The notes: a model not told the origin generated them from the letters alone. A stretch of 64,000 nt of DNA from Pseudoalteromonas ruthenica (GCF_008808095.1 NZ_CP023396.1:2931501-2995500); one strand, 5' to 3'; counted from the stretch's first letter, positions 34,902 through 44,123 are shown. Translations and numbers: made by a program.

Positions 34902-35879
34902 TTAAGGTAAAAGTTTTAATGGTGGCTCATCTAACGCCGCCAACTGCTCTTTTAAAGCCAGAGTTTGCTGTTCCCAGTATTTGTCTTCAGCAAACCAAGA
35001 AAAGTTCCGTTCAAACGCCGGATCTGACCAACGTTTTGCTATCCAGCCCATATAATGCACCATGCGCATGGCTCGCAATGGCTCAATCAATCGCAACTGA
35101 GAATGGTCGAAGTCGGCAAACTCTTCATATGCCAGAACCAAGGTATCAAGCTGCAATAACTGATTTTGCCTGTCACCACTGAGCATCATCCATAAATCTT
35201 GAATCGCAGGGACTTGTCGGCTGTCATCAAGGTCAACGAATGTCAGGGTGTTGTCCGCAGACCATAGAATGTTGCCAGCGTGACAGTCACCATGCAAGCG
35301 AATACTCTGCGAACAATCATAAAGTTGTACCGTTTTATCAATAACCTGTTGCAGTACAGTATAAAATGGCAGCGACATGGCTTTGCTCACCAAGTTACTT
35401 TGCTGCAAATGAACCTTAGCTTGATGCAAATACTCGTCGCACCCAAGCGTTGGTCGCTGCTCAAAAGCAGACGCTTTAGCTGTTTGATGCATCCGCCCGA
35501 TTAAACGCCCGAGTTGCTCCAACTGATCCAGATTGTCCATTTCAAACTGCCGCCCCCCCACACTTGGGAACAGAGTAAAACGATAACCTTGATGCTTAAA
35601 CAGGGTTTTGCCGTTGATTGTCAAAGGTGCCACTACTGGCACCTCAGCATCCATTAATTCTTGGGTGAAGCGGTGCTCTTCCAAAATTTGTGCATCGCTC
35701 CAACGCTCTGGGCGATAGAACTTTACAACATAGCGGCGCTTGTCCTCCGCCAAAAATTGATACACCCGATTCTCATAGCTGTTGAGTGCTAATAACCCCG
35801 ACTCGGCATACAACTCAACCGAATCAAGAGCATCTAAAATGGTGTCAGGTGTCAAAGATGCAAAACTAAACTCGCTCAC
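34902..35879 (-). CDS. srkA: Stress response kinase A, SrkA (YihE)
   Basis: A 325-residue Ser/Thr kinase of the aminoglycoside-phosphotransferase fold. The catalytic loop is IRLHGDCHAGNILW and the metal Asp is in TFVDLDDSRQV; the N-lobe lysine is in RRYVVKFYRPERW. Length is close to E. coli SrkA (328). The start is the GTG at 35879 (VSEFSFASLTPDTIL), one base after the ccoG stop with AAAGG upstream; a longer frame to 35957 would overlap ccoG. E. coli SrkA protects against stress-induced death and lies upstream of dsbA, the same neighbourhood as here. Confidence 0.9.
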   Translation of the reverse strand: MSEFSFASLTPDTILDALDSVELYAESGLLALNSYENRVYQFLAEDKRRYVVKFYRPERWSDAQILEEHRFTQELMDAEVPVVAPLTINGKTLFKHQGYRFTLFPSVGGRQFEMDNLDQLEQLGRLIGRMHQTAKASAFEQRPTLGCDEYLHQAKVHLQQSNLVSKAMSLPFYTVLQQVIDKTVQLYDCSQSIRLHGDCHAGNILWSADNTLTFVDLDDSRQVPAIQDLWMMLSGDRQNQLLQLDTLVLAYEEFADFDHSQLRLIEPLRAMRMVHYMGWIAKRWSDPAFERNFSWFAEDKYWEQQTLALKEQLAALDEPPLKLLP

Positions 35880-35880
35880 A

Positions 35881-37314
35881 TTAGCGCCCTTTAAAGAAGT
35901 TGCTGGATTGCTTAAGCTGAGTGTCAGGGCTATCCACTGGGTAAAGCACAAACTCAAATTCGGTCATTGGCTTACGTAAGTCATAAGGGTCAATGATCAC
36001 CGACAACGGTACATTATGGGAGCGCCCAGGCTGCACGGTGAACTCCTGCTCACCAATTACTTGATAATGCTCCAGCCCCTGCACTTCGACTCTAAAACGC
36101 TGTTCCTGCTGGGCTTTATTAAGAATTTTTAAGGTATAGGTATTCTCTACCAAGCCTTCCATATTGACTCGATACAGCTGATTACGATCGCGGATAATGT
36201 CTAAGTCCATCGGCACGCGCATCATAATATTGGCCGCCAGCGCACCAATAAGAATAAATAGAATGACTGAATAGCCAATCAGCTTGCCACGAACGGGTTT
36301 AGTTTTCTCTGCCGACGCTTCAAGATTGCGCTCGGTGGTGTAGGAGATGAGCCCGCGTGGATAATTCATTTTATCCATCACGCCATCGCAGGCATCAATA
36401 CAGGCGCCACAGTTTATACACTCATACTGTAGGCCGTTACGAATATCGATGCCGGTCGGGCACACTTGCACACACAAGTTACAGTCGATGCAATCGCCCA
36501 AACCCAGTTCCTTTGGATCTTGTTTGCGCCCACGTGGACCACGTTTCTCACCGCGCTTAGCATCGTAACTGACTGTGAAGGTATCTTTATCAAACATGGC
36601 TGATTGGAAACGTGAGTAAGGACAAATATGCAAACACATGATTTCGCGCATCCACCCAGCATTACCGTAGGTGCATAGCGTAAAGACAGCAATACTTAAT
36701 ACCGCATAACCACCGGCTGAAAAGGTAAAAAAGTCGGGCAACAACTCACGAATAGGAGTGAAGTAGCCAACGAAGGTAATAGCGGTATAGAGAGAGAAAA
36801 GCAGCCAGCTACCATGCTTGGCTGTTTTACGCCAAAACTTATCAAAGTCCATGGGGCGCTGATCCAACTTTTTACGCTGGTTTGCAGTGCCCTCTATCTT
36901 CTCTTCGAACCAAATAAAAATAAACGTCCACACGGTTTGCGGGCAGGTATAACCACACCATACTCGGCCGTAAAAGGTAGTCACCAAAAACAGCGCAAAG
37001 GCAGCAATCATAAAAATAAACGCGAGAATGGTGAGGTCTTGCGGTAAAAACGTCAGTCCAAAAATGGTGAAGTGCTGGTTCATTAAATCGAATAACACTG
37101 CTTGCTGGCCATTGTAATTAATCCAAGGAAGTAACATAAAGGCCAACATTCCTACCAGACCAATACGTTGACGTAACAATTGATGGAGGCCTGTTACAGC
37201 GCGAACGTAAATGCGGTTACGGGGATTAAATCGATCGCTTTGCGCCGCACTGGGCTTTTCGATCTTCACGTCAGTAGGGATATTTTTTACCTTGATCCGC
37301 TGCTCTTTATCCAT
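35881..37314 (-). CDS. ccoG: Cytochrome c oxidase accessory protein CcoG
   Basis: A 477-residue membrane ferredoxin of the CcoG/RdxA/FixG family, needed for copper delivery to cbb3 oxidase. There are about five membrane helices. The [4Fe-4S] motifs are CIDCNLCVQVCP and CINCGACIDACD, and earlier redox motifs are VWCGYTCPQTVW and LHICPYSRFQ. A C-terminal immunoglobulin-like domain (about residues 360-477) follows the last helix. The oxidase genes themselves are not in this window. srkA begins one base after its stop. Confidence 0.94.
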   Translation of the reverse strand: MDKEQRIKVKNIPTDVKIEKPSAAQSDRFNPRNRIYVRAVTGLHQLLRQRIGLVGMLAFMLLPWINYNGQQAVLFDLMNQHFTIFGLTFLPQDLTILAFIFMIAAFALFLVTTFYGRVWCGYTCPQTVWTFIFIWFEEKIEGTANQRKKLDQRPMDFDKFWRKTAKHGSWLLFSLYTAITFVGYFTPIRELLPDFFTFSAGGYAVLSIAVFTLCTYGNAGWMREIMCLHICPYSRFQSAMFDKDTFTVSYDAKRGEKRGPRGRKQDPKELGLGDCIDCNLCVQVCPTGIDIRNGLQYECINCGACIDACDGVMDKMNYPRGLISYTTERNLEASAEKTKPVRGKLIGYSVILFILIGALAANIMMRVPMDLDIIRDRNQLYRVNMEGLVENTYTLKILNKAQQEQRFRVEVQGLEHYQVIGEQEFTVQPGRSHNVPLSVIIDPYDLRKPMTEFEFVLYPVDSPDTQLKQSSNFFKGR

Positions 37315-37501
37315 TGTCTTTCCTCAACGCCACGTTTTTAGGAAGGGGACAGTTAGTTTAACTGCTTAGAGTGCAAGTATATCAATTTAGCGACAAAAAT
37401 GATGCCTTTGCAGGCATATATGATGGCTTTTGCTTGCTTTTAAAACACAGAGTTTACTAAACTAAGGCTGCGCTCGCAGTTACCTAGATCAAGGTTTAGT
37501 T

Positions 37502-37843
37502 ATGAAGAAGTTATTGGTTATTATTTTTTTGGTGTTGGCTTTTTTCACCATAGACCACCCGATAGTAAAAGGCCCCCGCGACAAGCTGTTTAATCAGACC
37601 ATGTCCGATTTGAGCGCGGCCAGTAAAGTGAATAAAGAAGTCAAAGCCAAACGAGCCCTAGAGCAAATTCGCCAACAGGTACGCTTGACAGACAAACAGG
37701 ATCAACACCTAGCCTCTGCTTTGAATACCGTCAATGGCATGTACGCATGGGAGCGTAAATACTGTTTAAATCGCGAGCTTAATGAATATCTGTTTGGTGA
37801 TGCTTTGCGCCAAAGCTGCTCGGTCATCGCCAGCACCCACTAA
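37502..37843 (+). CDS. Small membrane-anchored or exported protein, unknown
   Basis: A 113-residue protein I do not recognise. An N-terminal hydrophobic stretch (MKKLLVIIFLVLAFFTI) acts as signal or anchor, and the rest is basic and helical with two cysteines (KYCLNREL and RQSCSVIA) that could pair in the periplasm. AAGG stands before the ATG. It is divergent from ccoG and followed after 3 bases by a small zinc-ribbon-like gene, so the two may be co-translated. Confidence 0.65.
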   Translation: MKKLLVIIFLVLAFFTIDHPIVKGPRDKLFNQTMSDLSAASKVNKEVKAKRALEQIRQQVRLTDKQDQHLASALNTVNGMYAWERKYCLNRELNEYLFGDALRQSCSVIASTH

Positions 37844-37846
37844 GTT

Positions 37847-38044
37847 ATGGATTTCTCATCACTGACCAAAAAGCAAACCCAGTCGTTTGTGCAGCAAAAA
37901 AAATTGCTACAACGACTGTCTAAAGGTCAAGAGGTGCGCTGCGAGCACTGCCATGGAAAAGTTACCCTAGCTCTGGGTGAGCCGGGCTATGCGAGCGCAC
38001 GGTGCGAAAAGGGCTGTACCGACGTGCTATTACAGCTATCCTAG
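37847..38044 (+). CDS. Small four-cysteine zinc-ribbon-like protein, unknown
   Basis: A 65-residue cytoplasmic protein with a lysine/glutamine-rich helix (residues 1-30) and two cysteine knuckles: C32-x-x-C35 (RCEHCHGK) and C53-x3-C57 (RCEKGC). The spacing suggests a single zinc ribbon, though I cannot assign a family. It starts 3 bases after the preceding small gene; its stop overlaps the stop of the converging UPF0149 gene by 4 bases. No terminator is visible between them. Confidence 0.6.
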   Translation: MDFSSLTKKQTQSFVQQKKLLQRLSKGQEVRCEHCHGKVTLALGEPGYASARCEKGCTDVLLQLS

Positions 38045-38646
38045 CCGTCCCATTCTTGCTCATCATCAAATAAGCCACTTTGCACCGCAACAAGCTCAAT
38101 CAGCTCAGCAAAGCCGAGGCTAAAGTCGGCCATCATATCGAACAAGACTTCGGCAAACTGTTGCTCGCTCTGCCCACTTTGTGCCGCTTGTGCGCAAAAT
38201 GCTTGTTGCTCACTGAACAAACTCAGTACGGTCACCGCTTGTAGCAACATCTCGCGACTGTCATCATCCACCGCCTGCGCCGTTAGCAACGGCTCAATAT
38301 AATAGCTAACACCAATCGCAAACCCTTGGCTCCACAGAAGTATAGGTGCATCATTGGCAAAGTTATGCTGCCAAGGCTGACGCAATTGCACAACCTTACG
38401 CAGGTTGAACCCCTCACTATAAACTTGATCGCTCACCTGTTGCTGCGCATTCATTAACGCAAATAATACGCTCTCATCGCTCTTCGCGGCTTGCTCGCCC
38501 AACACATCGACTAACCATTGCTCTGGCTCGATAGGCTGAGGGGCGCACACAAGGGCAAACAAGTAGCCTTGCAGCTGTACAAAGTCCATTGCGTGGTCAT
38601 GTTCATCCAAGTATTTTTGCAGTTGTTGCTGCACATTGTCGGTCAT
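38041..38646 (-). CDS. UPF0149 (YgfB/YecA-type) family protein
   Basis: A 201-residue acidic protein of the UPF0149 group: MDFVQLQGYLFALVCAP near the start, with WLVDVLGE and LLWSQGFAIGVSY later, as in YgfB. It lacks the C-terminal SEC-C zinc motif of YecA. Members have been described as regulators in Pseudomonas, but a common function is not established. Its ATG overlaps the gspN stop (TAATG), so it is translated as the last cistron of the gsp operon, which is unusual and may link it to secretion. Confidence 0.75.
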   Translation of the reverse strand: MTDNVQQQLQKYLDEHDHAMDFVQLQGYLFALVCAPQPIEPEQWLVDVLGEQAAKSDESVLFALMNAQQQVSDQVYSEGFNLRKVVQLRQPWQHNFANDAPILLWSQGFAIGVSYYIEPLLTAQAVDDDSREMLLQAVTVLSLFSEQQAFCAQAAQSGQSEQQFAEVLFDMMADFSLGFAELIELVAVQSGLFDDEQEWDG

Positions 38647-39410
38647 TAGAAGTTGATCCTATAACGCCCATCACTGGTTTGGTTGCCAAGGAACTGTACA
38701 GCATCATGCACATCCTTAGGTAGACTCGCATCCGGCTTTACAAAACCACTTGCTGTAAGTTGACTACGCTCGTTAAGGCCCGCATCAACTTGCAGCCCAA
38801 GGCGATTCTCTTTATCAACTTTCACGCTAATACCGCCGTTTTTACAGGCTAACTGTCCTTCTAATTCACCAATACTGAACCAGCCATTACGCCCTTTCAC
38901 GGTGATATCTGGTGAGCTAATTTCGCCAGCGAGAACTTGGCAGTGCGGCTGACCCAATTGATATTGGGCAATATCAACAAAAATCCGCCCCTGCGCTTGG
39001 GTGGGAATAGGCAGTTGTACTTGTGCCAATGCCTGCTCTATACGAATACGGGCATTAGCGTCAGTAACCGTTAAATCCTTCTCAATCAGCCCATAATTAA
39101 TCACCCCACCCGCAGAGAGCTCTTCAGGGTTACGTTTATTCCCTAAGGTGACATCCACTTGCGCTTTACCTGTTAGTAATGCCCAGGCATTCACTTGCCA
39201 CTGCGCTTTGCTCAGGTATTGACCTTGATAGCGCACACCATTTATTTGTCCTTGCCAGATGGTACCGCTTGCTGGCCCTAGCTGTAATCCTGGCGGCAAT
39301 TGCTTAGCCGCCAAATTAAGCGCGATAGAGGCGGGAAATAAAGCCACAGCAAAGATGATAAAAGATAGTAAAAATAAGCTTCCCAGAGCGAATGCTTTCT
39401 TCACAGACAT
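38646..39410 (-). CDS. gspN: Type II secretion system protein GspN
   Basis: A 254-residue inner-membrane protein with one N-terminal helix (about residues 8-30) and a periplasmic beta-rich domain (LQLGPASGTIWQGQINGVRY is the typical GspN opening). GspN is present only in some T2SS operons and is often dispensable. It starts 2 bases after gspM and overlaps the UPF0149 gene by one base. Its family is recognised from the opening motif plus operon position. Confidence 0.88.
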   Translation of the reverse strand: MSVKKAFALGSLFLLSFIIFAVALFPASIALNLAAKQLPPGLQLGPASGTIWQGQINGVRYQGQYLSKAQWQVNAWALLTGKAQVDVTLGNKRNPEELSAGGVINYGLIEKDLTVTDANARIRIEQALAQVQLPIPTQAQGRIFVDIAQYQLGQPHCQVLAGEISSPDITVKGRNGWFSIGELEGQLACKNGGISVKVDKENRLGLQVDAGLNERSQLTASGFVKPDASLPKDVHDAVQFLGNQTSDGRYRINF

Positions 39411-39412
39411 AG

Positions 39413-39880
39413 TTACTCCAATACAATGCGGCTAACGCGCACATGCCCAGGCTTTTGGTCTTGCGACAGTTCAATATTGGCGATGCTAACGCCGTGATTG
39501 TTCACCAACTCGTCAAGCCAAGCTAACAACTGGTTGAACGGCACACTATCAATGTTTACCCGTAAGCCATCACCGCTTGGCTGCATACGGCTGATCGCAA
39601 TTTGATATCGGCCCCGGGTGCGGTTGACGATTTGCGTCACATTTTTGCCACCGGTGTTGGCAACGGCGCCTTTTGCTTTGAGCTTGACCACACTTTGCTG
39701 CACAAATTGCAGCAGCTCTTGTTGTTTTAACTGGTCTTGCTTGGCGTCTTCAATGGCATTATTCAACGGCCGATACACCACCATGACAAAGAAGAACACC
39801 ACAAATACCGCACCAGCAATTAAGAGTAAGCGCTGCTCTTGCGGCTTTAAGGACTGCCAATAATTAGTGAGTGCGCTCAT
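39413..39880 (-). CDS. gspM: Type II secretion system protein GspM
   Basis: A 155-residue inner-membrane platform protein. MSALTNYWQSLKPQEQRLLL precedes a membrane helix (about residues 18-37) and a periplasmic ferredoxin-like domain with VPFNQLLAWLDELVNNHGV, the conserved GspM motif. It pairs with GspL in the membrane. Its ATG overlaps the gspL stop by four bases (ATGA). Confidence 0.92.
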   Translation of the reverse strand: MSALTNYWQSLKPQEQRLLLIAGAVFVVFFFVMVVYRPLNNAIEDAKQDQLKQQELLQFVQQSVVKLKAKGAVANTGGKNVTQIVNRTRGRYQIAISRMQPSGDGLRVNIDSVPFNQLLAWLDELVNNHGVSIANIELSQDQKPGHVRVSRIVLE

Positions 39881-41085
39881 TGTGCTCCCCTTATTCTTAA
39901 CTCGCCGATGACACTTTCACCATCGTTATTGAGTGAGCCTTGCTCAACATCTAAACCGCGCTGCTCGAGTTTGGCTTTTACCTGCCCAAAACTTTGGAAA
40001 TCTTGTCCTCGAGCCCCTACGCGCAGTTCATTGCGACGTTGGTCAAAGCGTAATGTTTGCGGCACAAACTGTTTGCTTTGTTGCACCACATCGGCAAAAT
40101 CTTGTAGTAATAATAAAAATTGGGCGCTCGGCCCTTGGCCACTTTCTTTCAAAGCACCGTTAATCTGGCTCCGTAATAAATGAGGACGCACTTTAGTGCC
40201 TGGGAAAGCACGTTCATAAGTGCTGATCACCTGAGCCTTGGTTGCTTCAGCTTGGCTGCTATAGTGATAAAGCTGCGCGCCTTTAACCCCAAGCATAAAG
40301 ACCAAGGTCACCGCTGCCGCCACCATCGCCGGGCGCCAAGTTTTTAACCAGCCATAGCTTTGCTTTTTATAAGCAAATTCGCCTTGGCGAAGATCGATTG
40401 GCGACGAGGCGGTGGCGAACATCGCCAAAGGTAACTCAAACTTCTCTTCATGTACTTCGGTGGCTATCTGCTCACTGTGATAACCAGGCAACGGGCTATA
40501 CAAGTCTAAGGTTTGTACGCCAACGGCACTTAAAAAGGCTTCGGCCCACTGTGGCTCTAGCTGTGCACCATGCCACGCTCCATAGCGCACCAAAAAGCTA
40601 TGCTCATTGACAGCCATCGCTGTAGCTCGCTGTGGCTGAGGCTCCGGTAATAACAGAGCATCACTGTGAATATGCTCGACAAGCAATTGCGCATCGCTCA
40701 ATACTGATAGCCAATTTTGCAACCATTGACGGTTCACCAAAGCAACCTGAATGAAGTGCTGCTCGCCATCACTGTGCGCCTGGCCGTGAGCGATAAACAA
40801 GCTGTCGACATCAACGGCAACCTGCTCCTCAATCATATAAGGAAGCGCTTGCTCTAGCTTGCGGCTCCACTTAGTCGGCAATTGCACGCGGTGACATTGC
40901 ACCTGAGCGCTGGGTAACACTAAGGTGCACTCACGGTTATGTGCTTTCGTTGCTAACTGCTCTAATTCATTGGCATCATGTAGTTGACCACTGCCAATAA
41001 TTTCATTTTCACTGCGGTTATAGACCAGCCAATGTATGGGCTGATCGGGGCGCTCGCCCACGTGGATCAGTAAGGACTCTCTCAC
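39877..41085 (-). CDS. gspL: Type II secretion system protein GspL
   Basis: A 402-residue bitopic protein. The cytoplasmic actin-like domain (residues 1-240, with LEQALPYMIEEQVAVDVDSL) recruits the GspE ATPase. One membrane helix lies at about 255-275, and the periplasmic part (about 280-402) is ferredoxin-like and binds GspM. The start is a GTG overlapping the gspK stop (GTGA). Length is normal. Confidence 0.94.
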   Translation of the reverse strand: MRESLLIHVGERPDQPIHWLVYNRSENEIIGSGQLHDANELEQLATKAHNRECTLVLPSAQVQCHRVQLPTKWSRKLEQALPYMIEEQVAVDVDSLFIAHGQAHSDGEQHFIQVALVNRQWLQNWLSVLSDAQLLVEHIHSDALLLPEPQPQRATAMAVNEHSFLVRYGAWHGAQLEPQWAEAFLSAVGVQTLDLYSPLPGYHSEQIATEVHEEKFELPLAMFATASSPIDLRQGEFAYKKQSYGWLKTWRPAMVAAAVTLVFMLGVKGAQLYHYSSQAEATKAQVISTYERAFPGTKVRPHLLRSQINGALKESGQGPSAQFLLLLQDFADVVQQSKQFVPQTLRFDQRRNELRVGARGQDFQSFGQVKAKLEQRGLDVEQGSLNNDGESVIGELRIRGAQ

Positions 41086-42080
41086 TGCACGCCTCCAAAT
41101 TTTCGCGCCAAAATAGTTACGTTGTTTTTATCTGCTTGTAGTAATGACGTCATAGTAAACTCGAAATCAACGAAGGTAGCGGTGGTTTGTAATTGAAAGT
41201 ACTCACTTTTCAACACAAAACGCTCATCATCTGCCTTCACATCCTGTCCGCCTTGCTTTTTTACTTCTGTGGTGAACTCATTGAGCTCATCGAATCCTTC
41301 GTCGGGACGAGCGGCAATCACCGCCTGCGCACCTGACTCACTGAGACCATTGACCATTGCTGCCAACAACAGCGCCTGATCTTCAGTAATGGTATTGACG
41401 TTAATAGAAAACAGCTCGTCATCAGGAATAACACACACATAGGGCGCTATTTTCTGCATGACTAAGGGGTTAAAGCCCTTCACTAAACGCAGCTCTGAAA
41501 TATCGGCGAAGAAGTTATTGGCGGTTAAGTAAGGCACATCACGTGACAAATACTCATCTTCTTCCGCGCCTGAACGCATGGTAATACTGTCTTCATCAAG
41601 CCAATCAAAGACACTGTCAGCCATGGCCTCTTCCGACTCTTGCGCAGGCAACTCCTCAACTTCTTTGAGCAAGGCTAGCAGCGCCTTGTGCGCAGGATTT
41701 GATTTAACAAAGCCGCCTTCAGCAGCACTGGGCTCAGCGCGCAAGGCATTTAAGTTTAAGCACGTTTGTAAGTCCCTTATCGCACCACTAATGGTGCCGT
41801 TTTCCACCGGATAAGGGGTGTCAGCGGCGAGTGCCCAAGGTTGTTGTAAATGCATTTTATCGGGCTCTTTTTCAATACTTTCCCGCAACACTTTTTGTGC
41901 CAGCGCTTCCGCTGCATAGGCATACCATTTCGCCTGGCGGAAATCGTCTAAATTCGTAGACTTTTGCACTTGCACCATTAAATTGATGCTCATTTGCGCC
42001 GCTATAGTCGTCGCCAAGGCGACAATAAACAACACGATAACCAGCGCTGCACCACGAGCTGACTGTTTACTTTTCGCCAC
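41082..42080 (-). CDS. gspK: Type II secretion minor pseudopilin GspK
   Basis: A 332-residue pseudopilin, the large tip subunit. The leader ends in QSARGA and is followed by ALVIVLFIVALATTIAAQM; as usual for GspK the +5 position is not Glu. Late domains include INVNTITEDQALLLAAMVNG, a GspK-typical helix-hairpin segment. I use the GTG at 42080, which has a perfect AAGGAGG seven bases upstream; an open frame extends to 42107 but overlaps gspJ by 41 bases without a good ribosome site. Confidence 0.92.
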   Translation of the reverse strand: MAKSKQSARGAALVIVLFIVALATTIAAQMSINLMVQVQKSTNLDDFRQAKWYAYAAEALAQKVLRESIEKEPDKMHLQQPWALAADTPYPVENGTISGAIRDLQTCLNLNALRAEPSAAEGGFVKSNPAHKALLALLKEVEELPAQESEEAMADSVFDWLDEDSITMRSGAEEDEYLSRDVPYLTANNFFADISELRLVKGFNPLVMQKIAPYVCVIPDDELFSINVNTITEDQALLLAAMVNGLSESGAQAVIAARPDEGFDELNEFTTEVKKQGGQDVKADDERFVLKSEYFQLQTTATFVDFEFTMTSLLQADKNNVTILARKFGGVQ

Positions 42081-42723
42081 TTTTTGCCTCCTTGCCTTGC
42101 CCTGCAAGTAAAAACAAACGTTTAATTGGCTCCCGGTCTTTTAGCGTCAGCTCAATAGATACCGCTTTGGGTAATCCCTCTTGTTGCCACTGTGGCTGCC
42201 ATGGCTGCTCTCCTTTACTGTCATAAAATTCAAAAGTGAGCTCTTGCACCCCCTCCAACAGCACTTGCACACGTGGCTCTGTACTATCTAACTGATCGAC
42301 ATAGAGTCGATATAGCCGCTCTAGCCGCTCCTCTTGTACCCGATATGCCACAGCTTGCAATTCACTGCGCGGTAATAGGTAGCCGGGGTTTGTCCAGCCG
42401 CTGCGTACAAAGCCGATACCATCAAACTCGCTATCGAATAAATAGCGTTCGTGCATCAGGAACTGCTCTTGCGTATCACCCGCCTCGTTGCGCACTTTGC
42501 GTTTAGTGATCTGGCTAAAGTCTTGCTCTAACATACGAAATACGTTTTGTAGCCGTGAGAGCTCATCCAAGGTTTGCTCTGACGCTTCCTTGGTGCGTGT
42601 GGTTACATCCAAAATCTGATGGGTTGCGCCGATAATAAACACCATCACAGCCAACGCGACCAACACCTCGACTAAGGTAAAACCGCCTTCGCTCGCATTG
42701 TGACAGCCATTAGCGCCGGCCAT
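42067..42723 (-). CDS. gspJ: Type II secretion minor pseudopilin GspJ
   Basis: A 218-residue pseudopilin. With the ATG at 42723 the leader is MAGANGCHNASEGG and processing occurs before FTLVEVLVALAVMVFIIGA. A GAGG lies ten bases upstream. The longer open frame to 42786 would add a 21-residue non-leader-like extension that overlaps gspI deeply. The later ELTFEFYDSKGEQPWQPQW is characteristic of GspJ. It overlaps gspI by 14 bases and gspK by 14. Confidence 0.9.
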   Translation of the reverse strand: MAGANGCHNASEGGFTLVEVLVALAVMVFIIGATHQILDVTTRTKEASEQTLDELSRLQNVFRMLEQDFSQITKRKVRNEAGDTQEQFLMHERYLFDSEFDGIGFVRSGWTNPGYLLPRSELQAVAYRVQEERLERLYRLYVDQLDSTEPRVQVLLEGVQELTFEFYDSKGEQPWQPQWQQEGLPKAVSIELTLKDREPIKRLFLLAGQGKEAKSGEK

Positions 42724-43114
42724 TGCTTTTGGCCTCTTTATCGATATAGGTGGACAGGGTGTAAGCAAACTGCTCGTATTGCTCATCGGTGTACACCTCG
42801 ATATCCACTTTTACAAAGCTACTGTCCGCCGTGCGCGTGACTTTTTGCTGCCAATACCAGGTTTGTCCAGCCAACTCGACTTTGCCTTTATGGTTATTTT
42901 TAGCAGCCCACTTGTCACCTTGAGCACGAATTTCAACTAACTGGTTTTCTGCCACCCAAGACGCATAGGTTTGCTCTTCGATGGTACTTAAGTGATTAAT
43001 ATGCTCGCCGCTGATTTGCATCGCCGCGATGCCAGCCATGGCGCATATACTTAAGGCCACCATAACTTCCAACAACGTAAAGCCCTGATACCGCCAACCT
43101 CTGCCTCGATTCAT
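42710..43114 (-). CDS. gspI: Type II secretion minor pseudopilin GspI
   Basis: A 134-residue pseudopilin with leader MNRGRGWRYQG and FTLLEVMVALSICAMAGIA. The ATG at 43114 overlaps the gspH stop as ATGA, which decides the start over a GTG two codons upstream. The QTWYWQQKVTRTADSSFVKV segment is the typical GspI C-terminal domain. It forms the tip complex with GspJ and GspK. Confidence 0.91.
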   Translation of the reverse strand: MNRGRGWRYQGFTLLEVMVALSICAMAGIAAMQISGEHINHLSTIEEQTYASWVAENQLVEIRAQGDKWAAKNNHKGKVELAGQTWYWQQKVTRTADSSFVKVDIEVYTDEQYEQFAYTLSTYIDKEAKSNGRR

Positions 43115-43689
43115 GGCCACTGCTCTCTATCAAGTGCCACGGGAGCCATAAACTCACCGGTTATGGTGTATGGCATAAGCTCTTCTTCACGGCTATCCAC
43201 GGCCAACGCCAGCTCAAACGGGCTGACCTCTCCAGAGGAAAGGATCATCACTTGCGGGATTTTCATTTTTTCCAGCTCAAGGAAGTCCTCTTCATCGACC
43301 CCTAAAAGCTGCTGCCAGTCGACGGCATTGAGCAGGCTATCTTGCGCCCATGGCAAATCTTCTTGATTCAGGGTCAACTCAAAAGGCGGTTCGAATTGCT
43401 TGCCTTTCAGTACCCCTTCGGCATCTTCCAATGGCCGCCATTCCTGCTCAGCATAGGTTAAAAACTCATAGCCATTATCAGCAATATACAACCCTAATTG
43501 ACGCTGATTTAAAATGGCGTACTCAGAGGCATAATTAATACTGGTCTGCAGCGCGAGGGCGTGTTGCTCGAGCTCATCCTCATGTGAGTCATCGATGCTG
43601 TATACCACGAGGTTAGCGGTAAAAGCGATGATCGCTAAAACCACTAAAATCTCGATTAAACTAAAGCCACGATGACGAGCAACTGCCAT
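43111..43689 (-). CDS. gspH: Type II secretion pseudopilin GspH
   Basis: A 192-residue minor pseudopilin (leader MAVARHRG, then FSLIEILVVLAIIAFTANLV, E at +5). The variable domain includes YLADNG-like LGLYIADNGYEFLTYAEQEW, typical of GspH. It follows gspG by 5 bases and overlaps gspI by 4. GspH sits below the tip of the pseudopilus. Confidence 0.92.
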   Translation of the reverse strand: MAVARHRGFSLIEILVVLAIIAFTANLVVYSIDDSHEDELEQHALALQTSINYASEYAILNQRQLGLYIADNGYEFLTYAEQEWRPLEDAEGVLKGKQFEPPFELTLNQEDLPWAQDSLLNAVDWQQLLGVDEEDFLELEKMKIPQVMILSSGEVSPFELALAVDSREEELMPYTITGEFMAPVALDREQWP

Positions 43690-43694
43690 ACAAA

Positions 43695-44123
43695 TTAACG
43701 CTCTTCTTCGTCCCAGTTACCGATGTCGTCTTCAGTACCTGCTTCACCGTCCGGACCCATTGAAAATACGTCAATCTTACCGACTTCTCCTGGGTAAATA
43801 AGCTGATACGGATTACCCCATGGATCTTCTGGTAAGTTCTCTATGAAACCACCATCAGGAAAACGTTTTGGCACCGGTTCAATACTTGTTTTGGTCACCA
43901 AAGCTTCAAGACCTTGCTCCGTGGTTGGGTAGGTTTTATTTTTTAATTTATACAGGCTCAATGCATCTTCAAGCTGTTGAATATCTAGCTTTGCTTTGTC
44001 TAATGCGGCCTCTTCCTGTTGCCCCATAATGTTGGGTGCCACAATTGACATGATCATGCCAATAATGACCAGAACTACCATCACTTCTAATAATGAAAAA
44101 CCAGATTGCTTTCTCACTGTCAT
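43695..44123 (-). CDS. gspG: Type II secretion major pseudopilin GspG
   Basis: A 142-residue major pseudopilin. Leader MTVRKQSG, cleavage before FSLLEVMVVLVIIGMIMSIV. The C-terminal domain carries the classical GspG sequence (YPTTEQGLEALV, PEDPWGNPYQL, and the calcium site around SMGPDGEAGTEDDIGNW). Length is normal for the family. It is the main subunit of the piston that pushes substrates through GspD. Confidence 0.96.
   Translation of the reverse strand: MTVRKQSGFSLLEVMVVLVIIGMIMSIVAPNIMGQQEEAALDKAKLDIQQLEDALSLYKLKNKTYPTTEQGLEALVTKTSIEPVPKRFPDGGFIENLPEDPWGNPYQLIYPGEVGKIDVFSMGPDGEAGTEDDIGNWDEEER

Noticed and set aside
35551..35575. C7 run in srkA as another possible frameshift
   Set aside because: The SrkA frame is continuous through SVGGRQFEM on the minus strand.
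37380..37500. FNR-type box upstream of ccoG
   Set aside because: Only half sites (TTGAT) are present, without the paired ATCAA at the right distance.
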